Below are positions 1-14,749 of a DNA stretch of 64,000 bases, piece by piece; position 1 is the first letter of the stretch, and every line of letters begins with the position of its first letter. A model generated the notes under the pieces. It did no database searches. It was not told the DNA's origin and worked only from the letters and a program-made list of their open reading frames with translations. A program made the position numbers and the translations under genes. The DNA comes from Iris pallida (lineage: Eukaryota > Streptophyta > Magnoliopsida > Asparagales > Iridaceae). Location of the stretch: positions 19,069 through 83,068 of the forward strand of contig JANAVB010042257.1 in assembly GCA_029216955.1 (NCBI GenBank), in the 5' to 3' direction.

Positions 1-399
1 AAAATACTTCCACGCCTGCGTCAACGACGCAGACAGAAGCTCTCGATCCACCAGATTACTGACGATAATAGGTTTATCGTCTCGGATCAACAGAGCATCC
101 ATGCGGCGGCGACGGAATTCTACTCCTAAGCTATTTTCTAAAGAAACGGTTACCAGAGACAACTCATTTTTGGACCAAATCCCCCACCTCATCAATGACG
201 GTGACAATGCTCAGCTGGAGCGCCCCCTTCCGATCTGGAGATAAAAGCCAGCGGTGTGGGCACTGGACGAGCACAGTGCGTCTGGCCCGGATGGCTTCTC
301 CGGAGTCTTCTTTCGCACCTGCTGGGACATTATCAAGCAGGATATCACCGAAGCAGCTATTGTTTTTTTCTAAGGTGCTACTTACCCCAAAGCCATATC

Positions 400-1540
400 T
401 AGTGCCAAGCTGATCCTCATCCGAAGAAAGCTATCCCGGAGTTATTTCGAGACTTTCGACCCATCAGTCTGTGCACATTCACCAACAAGATCATCTCTAA
501 AATCATCGCTACCAGAATGGTCGGCATCCTTCCCAAGATCATTTTCGAGGAGCAGAGCGGCTTTATTCGTGGGAGGAACATTCAGGACAATATTATGATG
601 GCACATGAGTTAATCACCTGCATGAAGTTTCCTGCGAGGGACGACAACATCGCCATCAAACTCGACATGGAGAAAGCTTACGACAGACTGGATTGGCAAT
701 TTATGATTTGGGTGTTTAGAGCTTTCGGATTCTCGGAAACCTGGACTAATACCGTATAGAGATCCATCAGTAACTCGTGGTTTTCTATGGTTATCGATGG
801 TCAATCTATTGGATTCTTAAATCCAGCCGCGGAGTTAGACAAGACGACCCTCTTTTCTCCACAGTCTTCATCATTGCCGTCGACGCATTAATTAGAAACC
901 TTAATCACTTGGTTAGCACTCCGAACTTCCAGCACTATCACACCGCTAGGGATGTCCGATCATCACCCACCAGGCCTTTGCTGACGATATTCTCATCTTC
1001 TCCTCCGGGGACGTTGGAGCGGTAGAAGTGGTTCACAATACACTACAGAGGTACTCGAGGTGTTCGGGCCAGAAGATCAATCCCTCCAAGAGTATTATCT
1101 ACGCCCACCACAACATCAAAAGAGAGCAAGCGGTTAATTTATCCAACCTGACTTCATTCGCGGTAGCTCACCCTCCTTTCCACTATCTGGGATGCCCCCT
1201 GGTTTACGAAAATCCAACAGTGGCATCTTTGAAGACTTGATTTCCAGAATCAGAAAGAAGATTGAAGGTTGGCACAACGACATCTTATCCCTGGGCGGCA
1301 AGACGATCCTCATCCAACATGTGCTCACTTCCATCCCCATCCATACCCTTGCCGCGTGCTCACCGTCTAAGAAGGTCCTCTCTAGGATCGAACAGTTATT
1401 CTATGATTTCTTCTGGGGGCATAGCAATGAACAAGACAAGCATCACTGGGCTAGCTGGGACTCTATGGCTCGTTCTCCGGATGAGAGGGCATTGGTTTCA
1501 CCAAACTCTCCAATATCGTTAAAGCTTTCTCTATGAAGCT
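400..1540 (+). pseudogene. LINE reverse transcriptase (broken)
   Basis: Reverse-transcriptase motifs can be followed in order but switch reading frame. A DFRPISLC block lies near 452-475. A GFIRGRNIQDN block and the KLDMEKAYDRLDW block of the palm lie within 517-759. A GVRQDDPLF block, usually GxxQGDPLSP, lies in 777-1025. The catalytic FADD lies at 977-988 in a different frame. A YLGCPL-like block lies near 1190, followed by thumb sequence to about 1540. At least three frame changes and an in-frame stop at 757-759 make it non-functional. The protein would prime reverse transcription at nicked target DNA. The Gly-to-Asp change in the GDP motif is a further sign of decay. Confidence 0.85.
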
Positions 1541-1691
1541 CTGGTGGAAGATTTGCACGACCAACAACTTATGGACTACATTTATGAAGGCCAAGTACTT
1601 CAAGCACATTCACCCGTCCGTGGCCACCCACAACAGCAGATCCTCGGCGGCGTAGCGTCGGATCCTTACCGGGCATGACCTCACCGAGCCA

Positions 1692-2477
1692 GTGATGAGA
1701 CTTCAACTGGGGGATAGTGAATCTGACCCATTCCTGGAGCGATGGGTCGGGGACAACTTGATTCCGAACATCACGGAGATCCCGAGGCGCAGCAGGATCA
1801 GAGACATGTGGAACCCCACTAGCAACGACTGGGACTGGGACAAAGTCCGCATTTGGTCCGGTCGCGATGTGGCGGACAGCTTACGTATTAGCGGGTTGAC
1901 TATCGGCAGCATTCTCGACGAGTTGCGGTGGTCGATCGAGGCCTCGGGGGTTTTCTCAGTAAGATCGACGCGTACTATTATCCAGGGGATCGGGATGCCT
2001 TATCCCACTATCGCCCCCTACTGGCACTCTTGTATCCCTAAGAAATGGTCTTTCCTTATGTGGAGAGCCATTCGCAAGAAACTGCCCACTGACGATATCC
2101 TTAATACCATCGGGATTAGTTTAGCCTCCGCATGCACTTGCTGCGCCGATCATCAGACTGAGACGATTGACCACCTATTTCGCCAAGGGAAACTTTCTGG
2201 CCATATCTGGAGGACCCTCAATCGGCTCTGCAGTATTGAGCCGAGTGACGAACGCTTCCACGATCTTGCGGCCTGCTGGGGATCTGCTTTCTATGGTCAC
2301 CAGATCGTCGCAGTGGCCGCTACGTGGGTGATTTGGAATAATCGCAATAAAGCGATTTACGAAGGCAACCAATACACCGCAGACCAACTTTTGCGGGAAG
2401 TGCTCCGCCAATGTCGTAAACGAAGCTCCTTATGCTCCCACTATTCGCGAGACTTCTGGTCTGATCTCCTACCCTAG
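1692..2477 (+). pseudogene. LINE C-terminal zf-RVT domain (3' end of ORF2)
   Basis: This open stretch of 261 codons is the C-terminal part of the LINE ORF2 protein. It contains the plant zf-RVT (zinc-binding in reverse transcriptase) pattern in order: a W..CIPKKWSFLMWRA segment, KLPTDDIL, a CxxC pair (CTCC), then TIDHLF. In intact members the HLF is followed by a third Cys; here the corresponding place reads RQGKLSG, so one zinc ligand seems lost. It ends with a VIWNNRNKAIYEG segment that is common near the end of plant LINE ORF2. The first Met is only the start of the open stretch; the true frame enters from the broken RT upstream. Confidence 0.8.
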
Positions 2478-2606
2478 CCCGGTTGCTTCGGTTGTTTTGT
2501 CCTCCTTTTAATTTTGATTTACTTGTATAGGCTTTCTCATTTTGCGCCTTGTACTTGTTTCGGCTTCGTGTTTTCCGAGCCTTTATTAATAAAATGGAGG
2601 GGTTTA

Positions 2607-2609
2607 AAA

Positions 2610-2644
<35 letters not shown>

Positions 2645-2671
2645 TTATAAAAAATAAAAAATATATATATA
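2607..2671. repeat. (TA)n microsatellite at LINE/LTR junction
   Basis: A short AT-alternating tract interrupted by A-rich sequence lies between the LINE 3' end and recognisable LTR sequence. The corresponding place in the element-A 3' LTR is also a long (TA)n tract (9826-10051). The junction therefore falls inside the same microsatellite. Confidence 0.8.
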
Positions 2672-4902
2672 TTAGTCTAATAAAAAAAAGAAAAAGAAAA
2701 AAATAAAGAGAAAAGCAACAGCTCACGAGATATTGGGGGTCCAATATCTCGTGAGATACCCCAACCCCAAAACCCATGCATAAGAATTCCGAGGCCAGAC
2801 CGAGAGCAGTTTCGACATATATATACGGATATATATATATTTATAAGTCAGCAAGAGAGAGGAGAAGAGATTTCGACAAAAACTCAAAAACCTAACCCCG
2901 AACCAGCGCCGACCCCCTGTGCACCCCTCCCTCGCGCGCGCACGCACCGCCGCAGGCCACCGCCGGCCGGCCAGGGCCGCCGGCCGCACGAAACAGAGGA
3001 TCAGCAACAGCAGCGAATGGCAGGAGCGCAGCGAGTTCGTGACGCGATATCTTCCTCGTCGCTCGACCAAATCACAAATAAATTTATTCGGTACGATCCT
3101 GACGTGACCCCCTTCAACCTTGTTTATTTATTTCGTACGTATATGGCTTCAATTTTTCGAAAAATTGACTCTAAGTTGATGAAAATCCTGTCCCGAGACT
3201 GGACATGAATCGGTCCAAACACCCAACTTGGCGTCGAATTTCCCACCAACCTATTCTTCGAATCAACAAAATTTCTGAAAGAAGTTAACCACAACATATA
3301 GGGCTAGAAAAGTCCAGTAGGAGGTTTGTAAAGATTTGCTTTGTACGGAGAAGTACACACATGTAAACTTTGTCAAAAATCTGTTTTTCAAAACGTAAAA
3401 TTTTACGATACGACGTGCGTCCCGCCAATCCGGGCGACATGGTCGCGAACCGAAAGCATCGAAAGGTGTGTACCGGCTTCGTGGACTTGTAGGCTTTGAC
3501 GGAATTCAAATTGGTCGCGTGTGTGCGACGAATTTGATGTGTATCCGTCAAAATTCTCCGTATCGGCCTCTGTGCAAATTTTCTAATTACTTTGTACATG
3601 CTCATCAGATTGAGACAAAACTTGCGCCAGCAGGACCGTATCATTTTTCTGGTCCTGTATGCCAAGTTTGGTCCAATTCTGAGAGAGTTGATCGGATCAC
3701 CATTTTGCGGGCCCCCGGTCTGACTCAACGGGCAATTTTGTACACTGGCTGCCGGAATCCAACTTTGGACATACAGTTGGGTTCGTATCATCAAAATGAA
3801 TTCGTAGACATATAGTTTGATGACTTTAGAGACCATTGGCTCGGGCACGCTTTTCAGTACAAAGCGGGTTCAACGGCGGACACCATTTTGACCCAAAATT
3901 TACATTTTGCCCCTGTGTCCAGAATTGGACTTAAGGACAGACAATTCTAGCTAATTTGACTATTCTAAGAACATTAGTAATATTTATTTCAGCATCTGGA
4001 GACAGTTGTACGAGTTTTGACTATTGTGGCATACTGAGTGGTTTGGATTATCGATTTTACCAGCAAAGGACCACAGACGAGTACAGTTTATTATTTGTTT
4101 TCAGTATTGATCTTTATAATGCATCTTTTTTAGTCGATAATATGTGATTTCAGTTTTATGTTGATTTATTTCTTTATGGTGTCGGGGGAAGTGAAGTACC
4201 AACGATATGTGATCTGACCTTCTACCGTGTATACCGTATAGACCGTAATTATTATTACATTTATACCGTATGGACCGTGATTATTATTACATTTATATCG
4301 TGTAGACAGTATTTCTTTATTACAGTATACTGTGTAGACCGTGTAACTTTATTTTGTGTAGATAGTGTAGACCGTGTCGCATAATTGTCCCGAGACCGAT
4401 CATATATCAAAGGTACTTCATTCAGTCGGTCAGTATTGTCTTTATTTACTCTTTTCTTTATTTAGTTTTATTTGTCTTTTTATGTTTTTCAAGTCATATA
4501 TTTAAAGGCTAACCTCTATTGTATAGTCATTTTCATATATTGAAACTGCATTCAGTGAATTGTACTCGTTCCATTCCTGACTGGAAACCAATATTTTTCA
4601 GGTTAGCCATGGATTCACTTAGTACTGGGAGATACGGGTGTACTTATAGACAAAAGTCTAGAGATTAGCTAGATAGCTGAGTTGTTGTCATTCCAATATT
4701 TGTACAAGTTTATATTTTCTTGCAAATATAAAACTTGAAAATATTGTAAGTTTAAATTAATTTTGGGAATGAGCATTAACTATGATTTTGAGCATTGTGG
4801 CTATACAACGTTTCACCACCGACACTACGACGTAGGCTGGCATGGATACGCGCTCGCATCCATTTTAAAAGAAAGAAGAAAAAATGGGTGCGGATCGTGA
4901 CA
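2672..4902 (+). mobile_element. Element A 5' LTR, 5'-truncated
   Basis: The segment matches 10050-12245 over its whole length, with many substitutions and a few small indels. It ends in CGTGACA, the canonical CA terminus of an LTR. A conserved primer-binding-site-like segment follows at once (4903-4935). The first kilobase of the LTR, present in the 3' copy from 8996, is missing on this side and would be expected upstream of the LINE. Inside are a GC-rich patch near 2910-2990 and a degenerate tandem of TATACCGTGTAGACCGTG-like units at about 4225-4380. The short reading frames, such as 3285-3848 on the minus strand, are not protein-like. Confidence 0.85.
2722..2755. repeat. Short perfect hairpin in element-A LTR
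   Basis: A 15-bp arm, CTCACGAGATATTGG, is followed by a 4-base loop, GGGT, and the exact reverse complement. The 3' LTR copy (10119-10158) keeps both arms but has six extra bases next to the loop. The function is unknown; it could be a structured part of the LTR transcript. Confidence 0.8.
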
Positions 4903-4940
4903 TGTTTTTGTGGTAGCCCATGCAGGTCTGATTTCGCAAA
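4903..4940 (+). other. Primer-binding-site-like segment, element A
   Basis: Immediately inside the 5' LTR the sequence reads TTTTTGTGGTAGCCCATGC and continues AGGTC. A near-identical segment follows the 5' LTR end in element E (30034 onward), element D (just left of 39913, minus strand) and element F (just left of 62152, minus strand). The place and conservation fit a tRNA primer-binding site. It is not the usual initiator-Met type (TGGTATCAGAGC), and I cannot name the tRNA. Confidence 0.55.
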
Positions 4941-7900
4941 TCATGCAAACTCGTGATAGTAGCTGAGTTAGTCATAATATTGTGAGCCTGCGACTAGAAA
5001 ATGCTCATTCACGAGTTAGGATAATTTAATTTAAGAGAATGATTAGGACTTGGAGTCCCCTATACAAATTTATCGATGGGTAGTCTATGCCATACAATTT
5101 AGACGAGGAGTTATAAATTTTGATAGATTGTCAGATCACCATAGGTACACTATTACCTCTTGATATGACGATACGATCCAATGTGGATAGATTAGTCACC
5201 TGGTGAGACAGGGCTTCATAGAGTTAATGAGCTAACATTGATAAATTGTGCAATTCCTTCGCTTTGCCTCTTTAGATATCATCCTCATGTCTTAGCCCAA
5301 ATTACCTATTTATTTTCTATTTTGCCCTAAGAATTATTATAATTTATATAATTTTTGATTATGTTATCCATATACAGACCTCAAGTTAGTTTCTATTCAA
5401 GTTTTTCCTCAAAGGCTTGAATACACATGGAATAGATACTAGAATGTTTGTAATCTTTTTGTCTTCAGCTATTTTCTCCCTGTTACATCTTTTATTTTAA
5501 AGGTTGTGACTGATAGGACAACTACTTACGCTCTTTTTGATAGTCAACTTGTTTGAATCTCTAGAAGCTCGTGAAATTTTTATAGATATAGTTAAGGAAA
5601 TGTTAGTTAACTCATGATGGCAGGACAACAGCACACTGTCGCCATTTATTTAAATTATGGAGACTATGGATTCACTGCAGCCAGTAGCGCACTAGCGAGG
5701 CACGGCTCCTAGAGTTGAAATTAGTTTAAGAAAATATAGGTTTTAGAATATTGCTAAACTATGGCTAGTGGTCCTCTTTGATCGTAGTTACCCTTGAATC
5801 AATATTGGATAGAGTTAAGTAATGTTCGATTTGTATCATATTTGAGTTACGAAATCAAGGATTTACCATAGCCAGGGTATACGAGCAAGGCATAATCCTC
5901 GATGAAATGACTTCAGACATGATCACAAGTTTAGGATACTATAGATGATAGGGAAATACCCTGTACGTCCCATAAGATCCAAAGCCAATACTAGTGGAAG
6001 TTCTGTAAGATGGATAGCATGTCTCCCAACCTAGTATTTCGTGGTCCTTGTGATCTATTGGCGAGATAATTGACTGACACTAATAGGTTTACCGGGAATA
6101 TAGAATTTAGAGATCAATAACCCATTAGTCGACCAAGGCTTTATGGATAAGAAGATAGTAGGAAGGCCATATAAGCAAGAACACAGGATAAGGTTTTGAT
6201 TCTCATAAAACTCGAACTACTTGTGCCTCCTTTCAAAAATCTCGCATACTTGTATTTTGACTATCTTGACCAATGCTGCTATTACAGCCTAGTTTTGCAA
6301 GCTTACTCTTTTATCGTGCTTGATTCAAGACATATGTTTAGTGGGGACGCCTACTGGCATATTGTCTAATCAGAATCGATATATTACGGTCTGATCAACC
6401 GTAGTGCACCCGGTTCGCTCTTCCTCTGATTTACCTACGTGGATGGAGATGTAGATGTCTCTAGGATCTCATCCGCGACTGCATTGACAATTCCTCTTGA
6501 ATTATACATTCGCCTTTGAATCACGTAATTGTATTCAGTGACATCTCCCTTGAACTCTTTTTGGTTTTTGCCTTTCACTAATTTGGAAGACGAAACCTTA
6601 TAATTGGTAGAGAGATACAGAGTATCCCCCATGGCTATGATAGTTGTATACCCAAGTGTGGCTACCATCGGCCAGTCTTGTGGTTGAGTTACTCGTTCTC
6701 CTCTCGACCCTCAAACTACTATTGGGACTTTCAAGCCATCTGAATTCGAGAATGATTAGGGTCCTACCCTTAGTCAAAATGCCAACCTAGGAGACTATCT
6801 CTTTGCAAGAAACCAAACTTGTGAGTCTCTAATTATTTGCTTAAAGATTGCTTTAACTAGCAACTCTTAAGCCTTAACCCAACCCATCCTCGACCAAAGC
6901 CCACAGTTAGACATGAGATGAGTGAACGAAGGAAAGGGCAATCATTTATCGTGACTAGGGTAGACACTCATCCAGAGATTGGTTTCCAACAAGTATTGTA
7001 CTAGTTATGTAAATTTTATTATTAAGACCTAACTAGTGTTGGAATACCACAGTCACTAGTTTAGCCAATACCATAGTTTAAATATTCTGTCATATTATGA
7101 TCTACCAGTGGTCAACAGCAATACATGATCACTACAACTCTTGTAACAATAGTCTGGCAGGCTTGATGCAAATAGAGATTCACGACTCAGTTAGTAGAAA
7201 TCTTTTCAAATGATGTGCCTTAGAGTTGGTTTCCCCCGTTGATAACTCTTGAATACTGTGGACGAGTAGATCAATTATTTTATTGACCATGTGTCCACTG
7301 TACACACTCGTTTTCTATTTATTGAGGAACGATCCATGACTTGACTTATATATACCGTATCCCGTTACGTCGTGCCTTATTCTTTATTAACAAGAGTCGA
7401 GGTACAATACCCGGACTTTGGAATTCTTCTACCCTTATTATTCCTAAAACCATGTCCTATCCTCTAATGGTGATTGGACTGTAAGCCCTCTAAATTTTTT
7501 GGGTATGCGAGGATTACCAATTGATTAGAGTAATTTCTATGATAATTAGTGCCCCATGGACTCCCACTTTCCATTTAGACCATTCTGTGTCCCCGGCCGA
7601 GTCATTAATATTCGGAGCACGAGACCAGCTGTTACCTTCCAACAAAATTCATATACAAGATCTAGACGAGTCTACCTTTATCTAGGTATATCATATCCCA
7701 CTCAAACACGCCCCCTTGTACTCTATTTTTATGGTATGACCTTTATGTCAAAAGGACTAGATATAACCCTTACTATAATACCCGTATACTTTCCGACTAC
7801 AATTAGAGACTCAACTTCGACTCGAATCTTTCGACCCAAGATATGGTTGTGATCGGCTCGAAGCCCACTACGCACATGTCACTAGTGTGCCACTCAATTG

Positions 7901-8956
7901 TGTCTTCTCGTGCTACTTAAACACAAAAGTCACTGAAGGGACATTTTGGGCTTTAGGGACCTAGCTAACCAACCTGATTGGAAACTTGCTCAACCACTTG
8001 GTGGAAACCTATTCTAGGTTATCCTAACCAGGTACAAATAGTTTATCATTGGGAATCTTGCCAGTCAATACAAATTGAAATCCAAAGTTCATCCAACCAA
8101 CGATTGATGTCCAATTAGGGAACCCATTAAGAACCAGTAAAACCCATCCATACATTCCACCATTTTTGGACTATAAAACCAAACTATTTGAAATAGGTCC
8201 CTATACCTATTACGTAGTCTCCTCCTCTTGGAATGTGAAGTCATTCGTGACCATTAATCCATCTACCTGGAAGTTGCAATACGATCTTGTATTGCATTTT
8301 TATCCCTTGCTCGTGCGTTTAAATAACCACAGAAAAGATCACAATCTTGATTTCCTAAATTCCGTTCTATTATGGGATCTTGTTAAGAGTAAACTTCGAG
8401 AACAGAACTTCTGTATTACACGGATTGCAAGCCCCTCTAAGAAATGAAGGGTTCTTCGATTTAACAAGTGACTGGACTAGAGTAGCTCACTCTAGAAAAT
8501 AAGTCAGTGGTTCATAGACTTTCTTTCTATCTGCATCATTGGATACTCTCCATCGCTCTTGACACTTCATAATTGTCTTCGATTATTCATCCTTATCATC
8601 CTGTCCTTCCTATTACAGAGCGACGAATGGTCATACTTATTAGAATTTACCAATAATTCTTATATACTTGTGTAAATTTGTTGCTTGGGTTGTTTGATAG
8701 ATAAGAGATGATTATAGAGGCCAAAGCAGTGGATATCTATTGGTAGCAATTTTTGGCAACTAGGTGGAAGGTTATAAAGTTTTAGCGACATGAGATTCGA
8801 GGGAGTAGTGTGACCAAAGGTGGGTAGAAGTCCTCAGATTTCATAGTTACAAAATGGCTAGGAGGAGGTTTTAAACTATTTTCGAGGAATTAAAACTTAA
8901 GGAGATTAAGGTAATAGTATTTTTCCTTTCTGAATTTAAGGAATAGTTATGAACTA

Positions 8957-8995
8957 GAATTTCGAGGACGAAATTATTTTTAAGGTAGATAGATT
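8957..8995 (+). other. Polypurine tract region, element A
   Basis: The motif AATTTCGAGGACGAAAT, followed by A/T- and G-rich sequence, lies just before the 3' LTR start (TGTAACCCC). This motif commonly sits between the end of pol and the 3' LTR in plant chromoviruses. Elements B, D, E and F in this window carry versions of it. Confidence 0.7.
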
Positions 8996-12245
<3,250 letters not shown>

Positions 12246-13130
12246 CTTGCATATATAACACAACTGATTGAGGCATAGATATGTCAGATACATGTTTAAT
12301 TATAGTCATTTGTTCAAGGAAAGTGGACCCTCTATGCCGTTTGTTGTAAACATTCCCTTCCCGATCCTATTTTTATTACATATTGTACTTAGGCATATAC
12401 GTGTATTCATGAGAACATAAATGATTAAATTTATTTCTCTTCTTCTTATAGGAACTACATAGAAAATGAAGGTGCTGTGAATATATGAGGGATGTGCTCC
12501 GGCCGGATTTGCTACCTATGTTGGTTTTATTTATATAATTATCAGTTTTTGATGTTTAAGATGTTTGGAAAGTACATACTTTGGTGGGATATATTTGTGG
12601 TTGGATAAGTGTTGGATGTTTGTGGTTGGACGTGTGTTGGATGTGTTAGAAGTTTGTAGTGTATGAACAATATATAGTTTAATAATATAAAATTTAGGAT
12701 TTATAGTTATTGATGTATGTATATCTTCTGGATTATTGATATTATGTGTGTGTTTGATTCATTATATATAATTATAAATAAAATTTTGACTTCAGCTTCT
12801 CTTGACAGTTATAAAATGTCAATAATTAACTCAATCCTACAGCATGAAGAATTTTCTTGACGGCTAATAGCCGTCATCTAGGCCGGAGTAAAGAAAAGTT
12901 TTTGTCTACATTGATGGTTTCTAAAAACTGATATCCTGAAGGCTAAAAATAGTCAAGAAAACTACTTCATATGACGGCAAAAAAACCGTCAAGAAAAGCC
13001 ATGCCAGCGGCCATCAAGAAAAAGGGGGGGTCTTTTCTTGACTCAGGCCTACTTGACGGATCCCGCAACCGTCAAGATACCCATTTCTTGACGGAAAAAA
13101 CCCGTCAAGAAAAGCCTTTTTCTTGTAGTG
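12246..13130 (+). mobile_element. CACTA element 1, right end only
   Basis: The segment ends in TTTTTCTTGTAGTG, the inverted form of a CACTACAAGAAAAA terminus typical of En/Spm elements. The last 300 bases carry repeated CTTGACGG and CCGTCAAGAAAAG motifs in both orientations, which are subterminal transposase-binding repeats. A near-perfect palindrome lies just inside the end (13084-13110). The earlier part (about 12470-12760) is AT-rich with TTGGATGTGTTGG-like runs, similar to the 3' UTR of CACTA2. The left part of this element is not in the window; element A seems to have inserted into it. Confidence 0.85.
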
Positions 13131-14749
13131 AATGATCGAATTTGATCTTGAATATTGAGAAGATTATCCAGTTCAGACAATAGCATTAGTCGTACGACTC
13201 GGAACTCATTGCAAATGAAGATCGTCAGGTTACGCATATCATCGATGGTATTGAGGCATATCAAAGATCGATTTGCGATAACTCGGGGGTACTCTGAGTT
13301 GGAAAATGACGATCGTGTAAATATTATTGTTTCGATGGATGCTAGGCTTGGGGATTTGATTGAAAGAAATATTTGGATGTAAAGAAAGTATCTTGATTTC
13401 TTTGACGATAGCCACAATGTTGACGTTGTTGTCTTGTACGAGCACAACTCTAGCCTCGCACATGCGTCACGTCAGATTTGGGGTGATAATTCTACGTGAG
13501 CATTGATATGGTGATTCATGTAACGGGAAGGATCGAACTCAAAAATTAGGATGTGGCAATTTTGATTGCTTCAACTTATGGTTAATGCGAAGGTAAATTC
13601 GAGGATTGTTCGGATTTGTAATTGATGATTAAGTAAACGTGAGGATTGAGCAGATCCAATTTGCGTATCGATAAGAATTAGTCTAGACTCAAAGCAAGAG
13701 TTACGTCCCGATGAGGATGATTATTCCACGAGGGCATTGCACAGTGATTTTATGCCCACTGTAGATAATCAGACTCGCGTGAGATTGGGGCGTGACATAT
13801 TGTTAAGCTAGATGACCTGGTGATCGAATACGTAAATTGTGATAAACGACTTAGGGAATATGGAATATGAATTATGGTTTATCGACAAATCGCATCGTAG
13901 CATGTTTGACTAGGAATGAGTTGATATGTGGATTTTATCGAACGTGTTCTAAGAGATAGACTATGTGAATTGCTTGTTGGACGAGTGATATTGATATGTC
14001 ATGGAATAAGTTGAATAAAACTTATCATAGGATGGATTTGCTGAATGACTCGGACCCTTTGGTCTAGGTGTTGTGAGTACGAATAGGAGGAATCTATGCT
14101 CGAAGTTTAGAAATCGGAGTAATGCGAGCTTGGATAGAAAATCCTATATTGTCAACTTTCGTTTGACCCTAGGATTGGGGTAAGTGTTGGTATTATTGTT
14201 GGAGAACTATTATATTCCTGACATTGACTTTAGCCTTGAGAGATGGCCTAGCGGTTAGGTGAGACGTCCATATTTTGAGAGATAACATTGGCATGATTGA
14301 TCTAGAGGATTGATAGGATTGGGAAATGGTATGGATGGATAGAATGATTCAACTAAAGGAAAAACCATACTCACGAGGCTCGACTAAAATGTATATATTT
14401 TAGGGACGCCTGAATATGTGCATGATCCGACTCAAGTGAGAATGACAAATTCTCTATCATGAGGCTTGGCTAAAATGCATATATTTTGGAGACGTCTAGA
14501 ATATGTGCACGATCCAACCAAATGATACATGAATTCAAATGAGACTATAGGAACGGAAGGGTATCAAGGATTTCAAAATTGTGTCTCAAGTAAAAGATTG
14601 ATACTAGTGCGATCATTAGTTTGGAAATGAACTTGAATATTGATTGAGGCAAAGTGCATGCGAGAGTCACTGGATAATGAGTCGAATTATAAGTCAATAA
14701 GTGTACTCAGTTAGTTTCGAGGACAAAACTTTTTCTGAGTAGTATATAA
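13131..14749 (+). mobile_element. Gypsy element B, interior remnant
   Basis: This stretch lies between the CACTA1 end and the LTR of element B. No confident protein motif can be read; 13049-13463 has open frames on both strands but none looks like gag or pol. An imperfect tandem pair of about 85-bp spacing lies at 14372-14520 (CGAGGCTCGACTAAAATG and its diverged copy). The 3' edge has the gypsy polypurine-type motif TTTCGAGGACAAAACTTTTT at about 14714-14733. It is a degraded or non-autonomous interior; the polarity comes from the polypurine tract and the LTR. Confidence 0.6.

Larger units (their letters stand above)
1..2606 (+). mobile_element. LINE (L1-like non-LTR retrotransposon), 3' part
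   Basis: The segment is the 3' portion of a plant L1-type LINE; its 5' end lies before the window. It holds a broken reverse transcriptase followed by a zf-RVT zinc-binding domain and a short 3' UTR. The UTR contains an AATAAA-like signal near 2589 and runs into an A/T-rich tail. Directly after it comes a (TA)n tract and then LTR sequence whose partner copy lies at 10050-12245. The LINE therefore appears to be inserted in, or joined to, the 5' LTR of element A at its (TA)n tract. The family assignment rests on the order of RT motifs; the 3' boundary is judged by eye. Confidence 0.85.
4903..8995 (+). mobile_element. Element A interior, non-coding (LARD-like)
   Basis: About 4.1 kb lies between the two LTRs. 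No gag, protease, RT, RNase H or integrase motif can be read on either strand. The longest open stretches (6435-6668 minus, 7556-7852 plus, 8166-8447 plus) show no family resemblance. The 3' edge carries the typical plant gypsy polypurine-tract sequence TTCGAGGACGAAAT near 8960. The element may be a large retrotransposon derivative that depends on proteins made elsewhere, or an old copy whose coding part is lost or mutated beyond recognition. Confidence 0.65.

Noticed and set aside
2888..2900. Telomere-like ACCTAACCCC near 2890 and 10290
   Set aside because: A single partial unit within an LTR, not an array.
3285..3848. 187-codon minus-strand frame in the element-A LTR
   Set aside because: The second LTR copy keeps only a shorter, diverged version (10662-10928), and there is no domain; chance frame.
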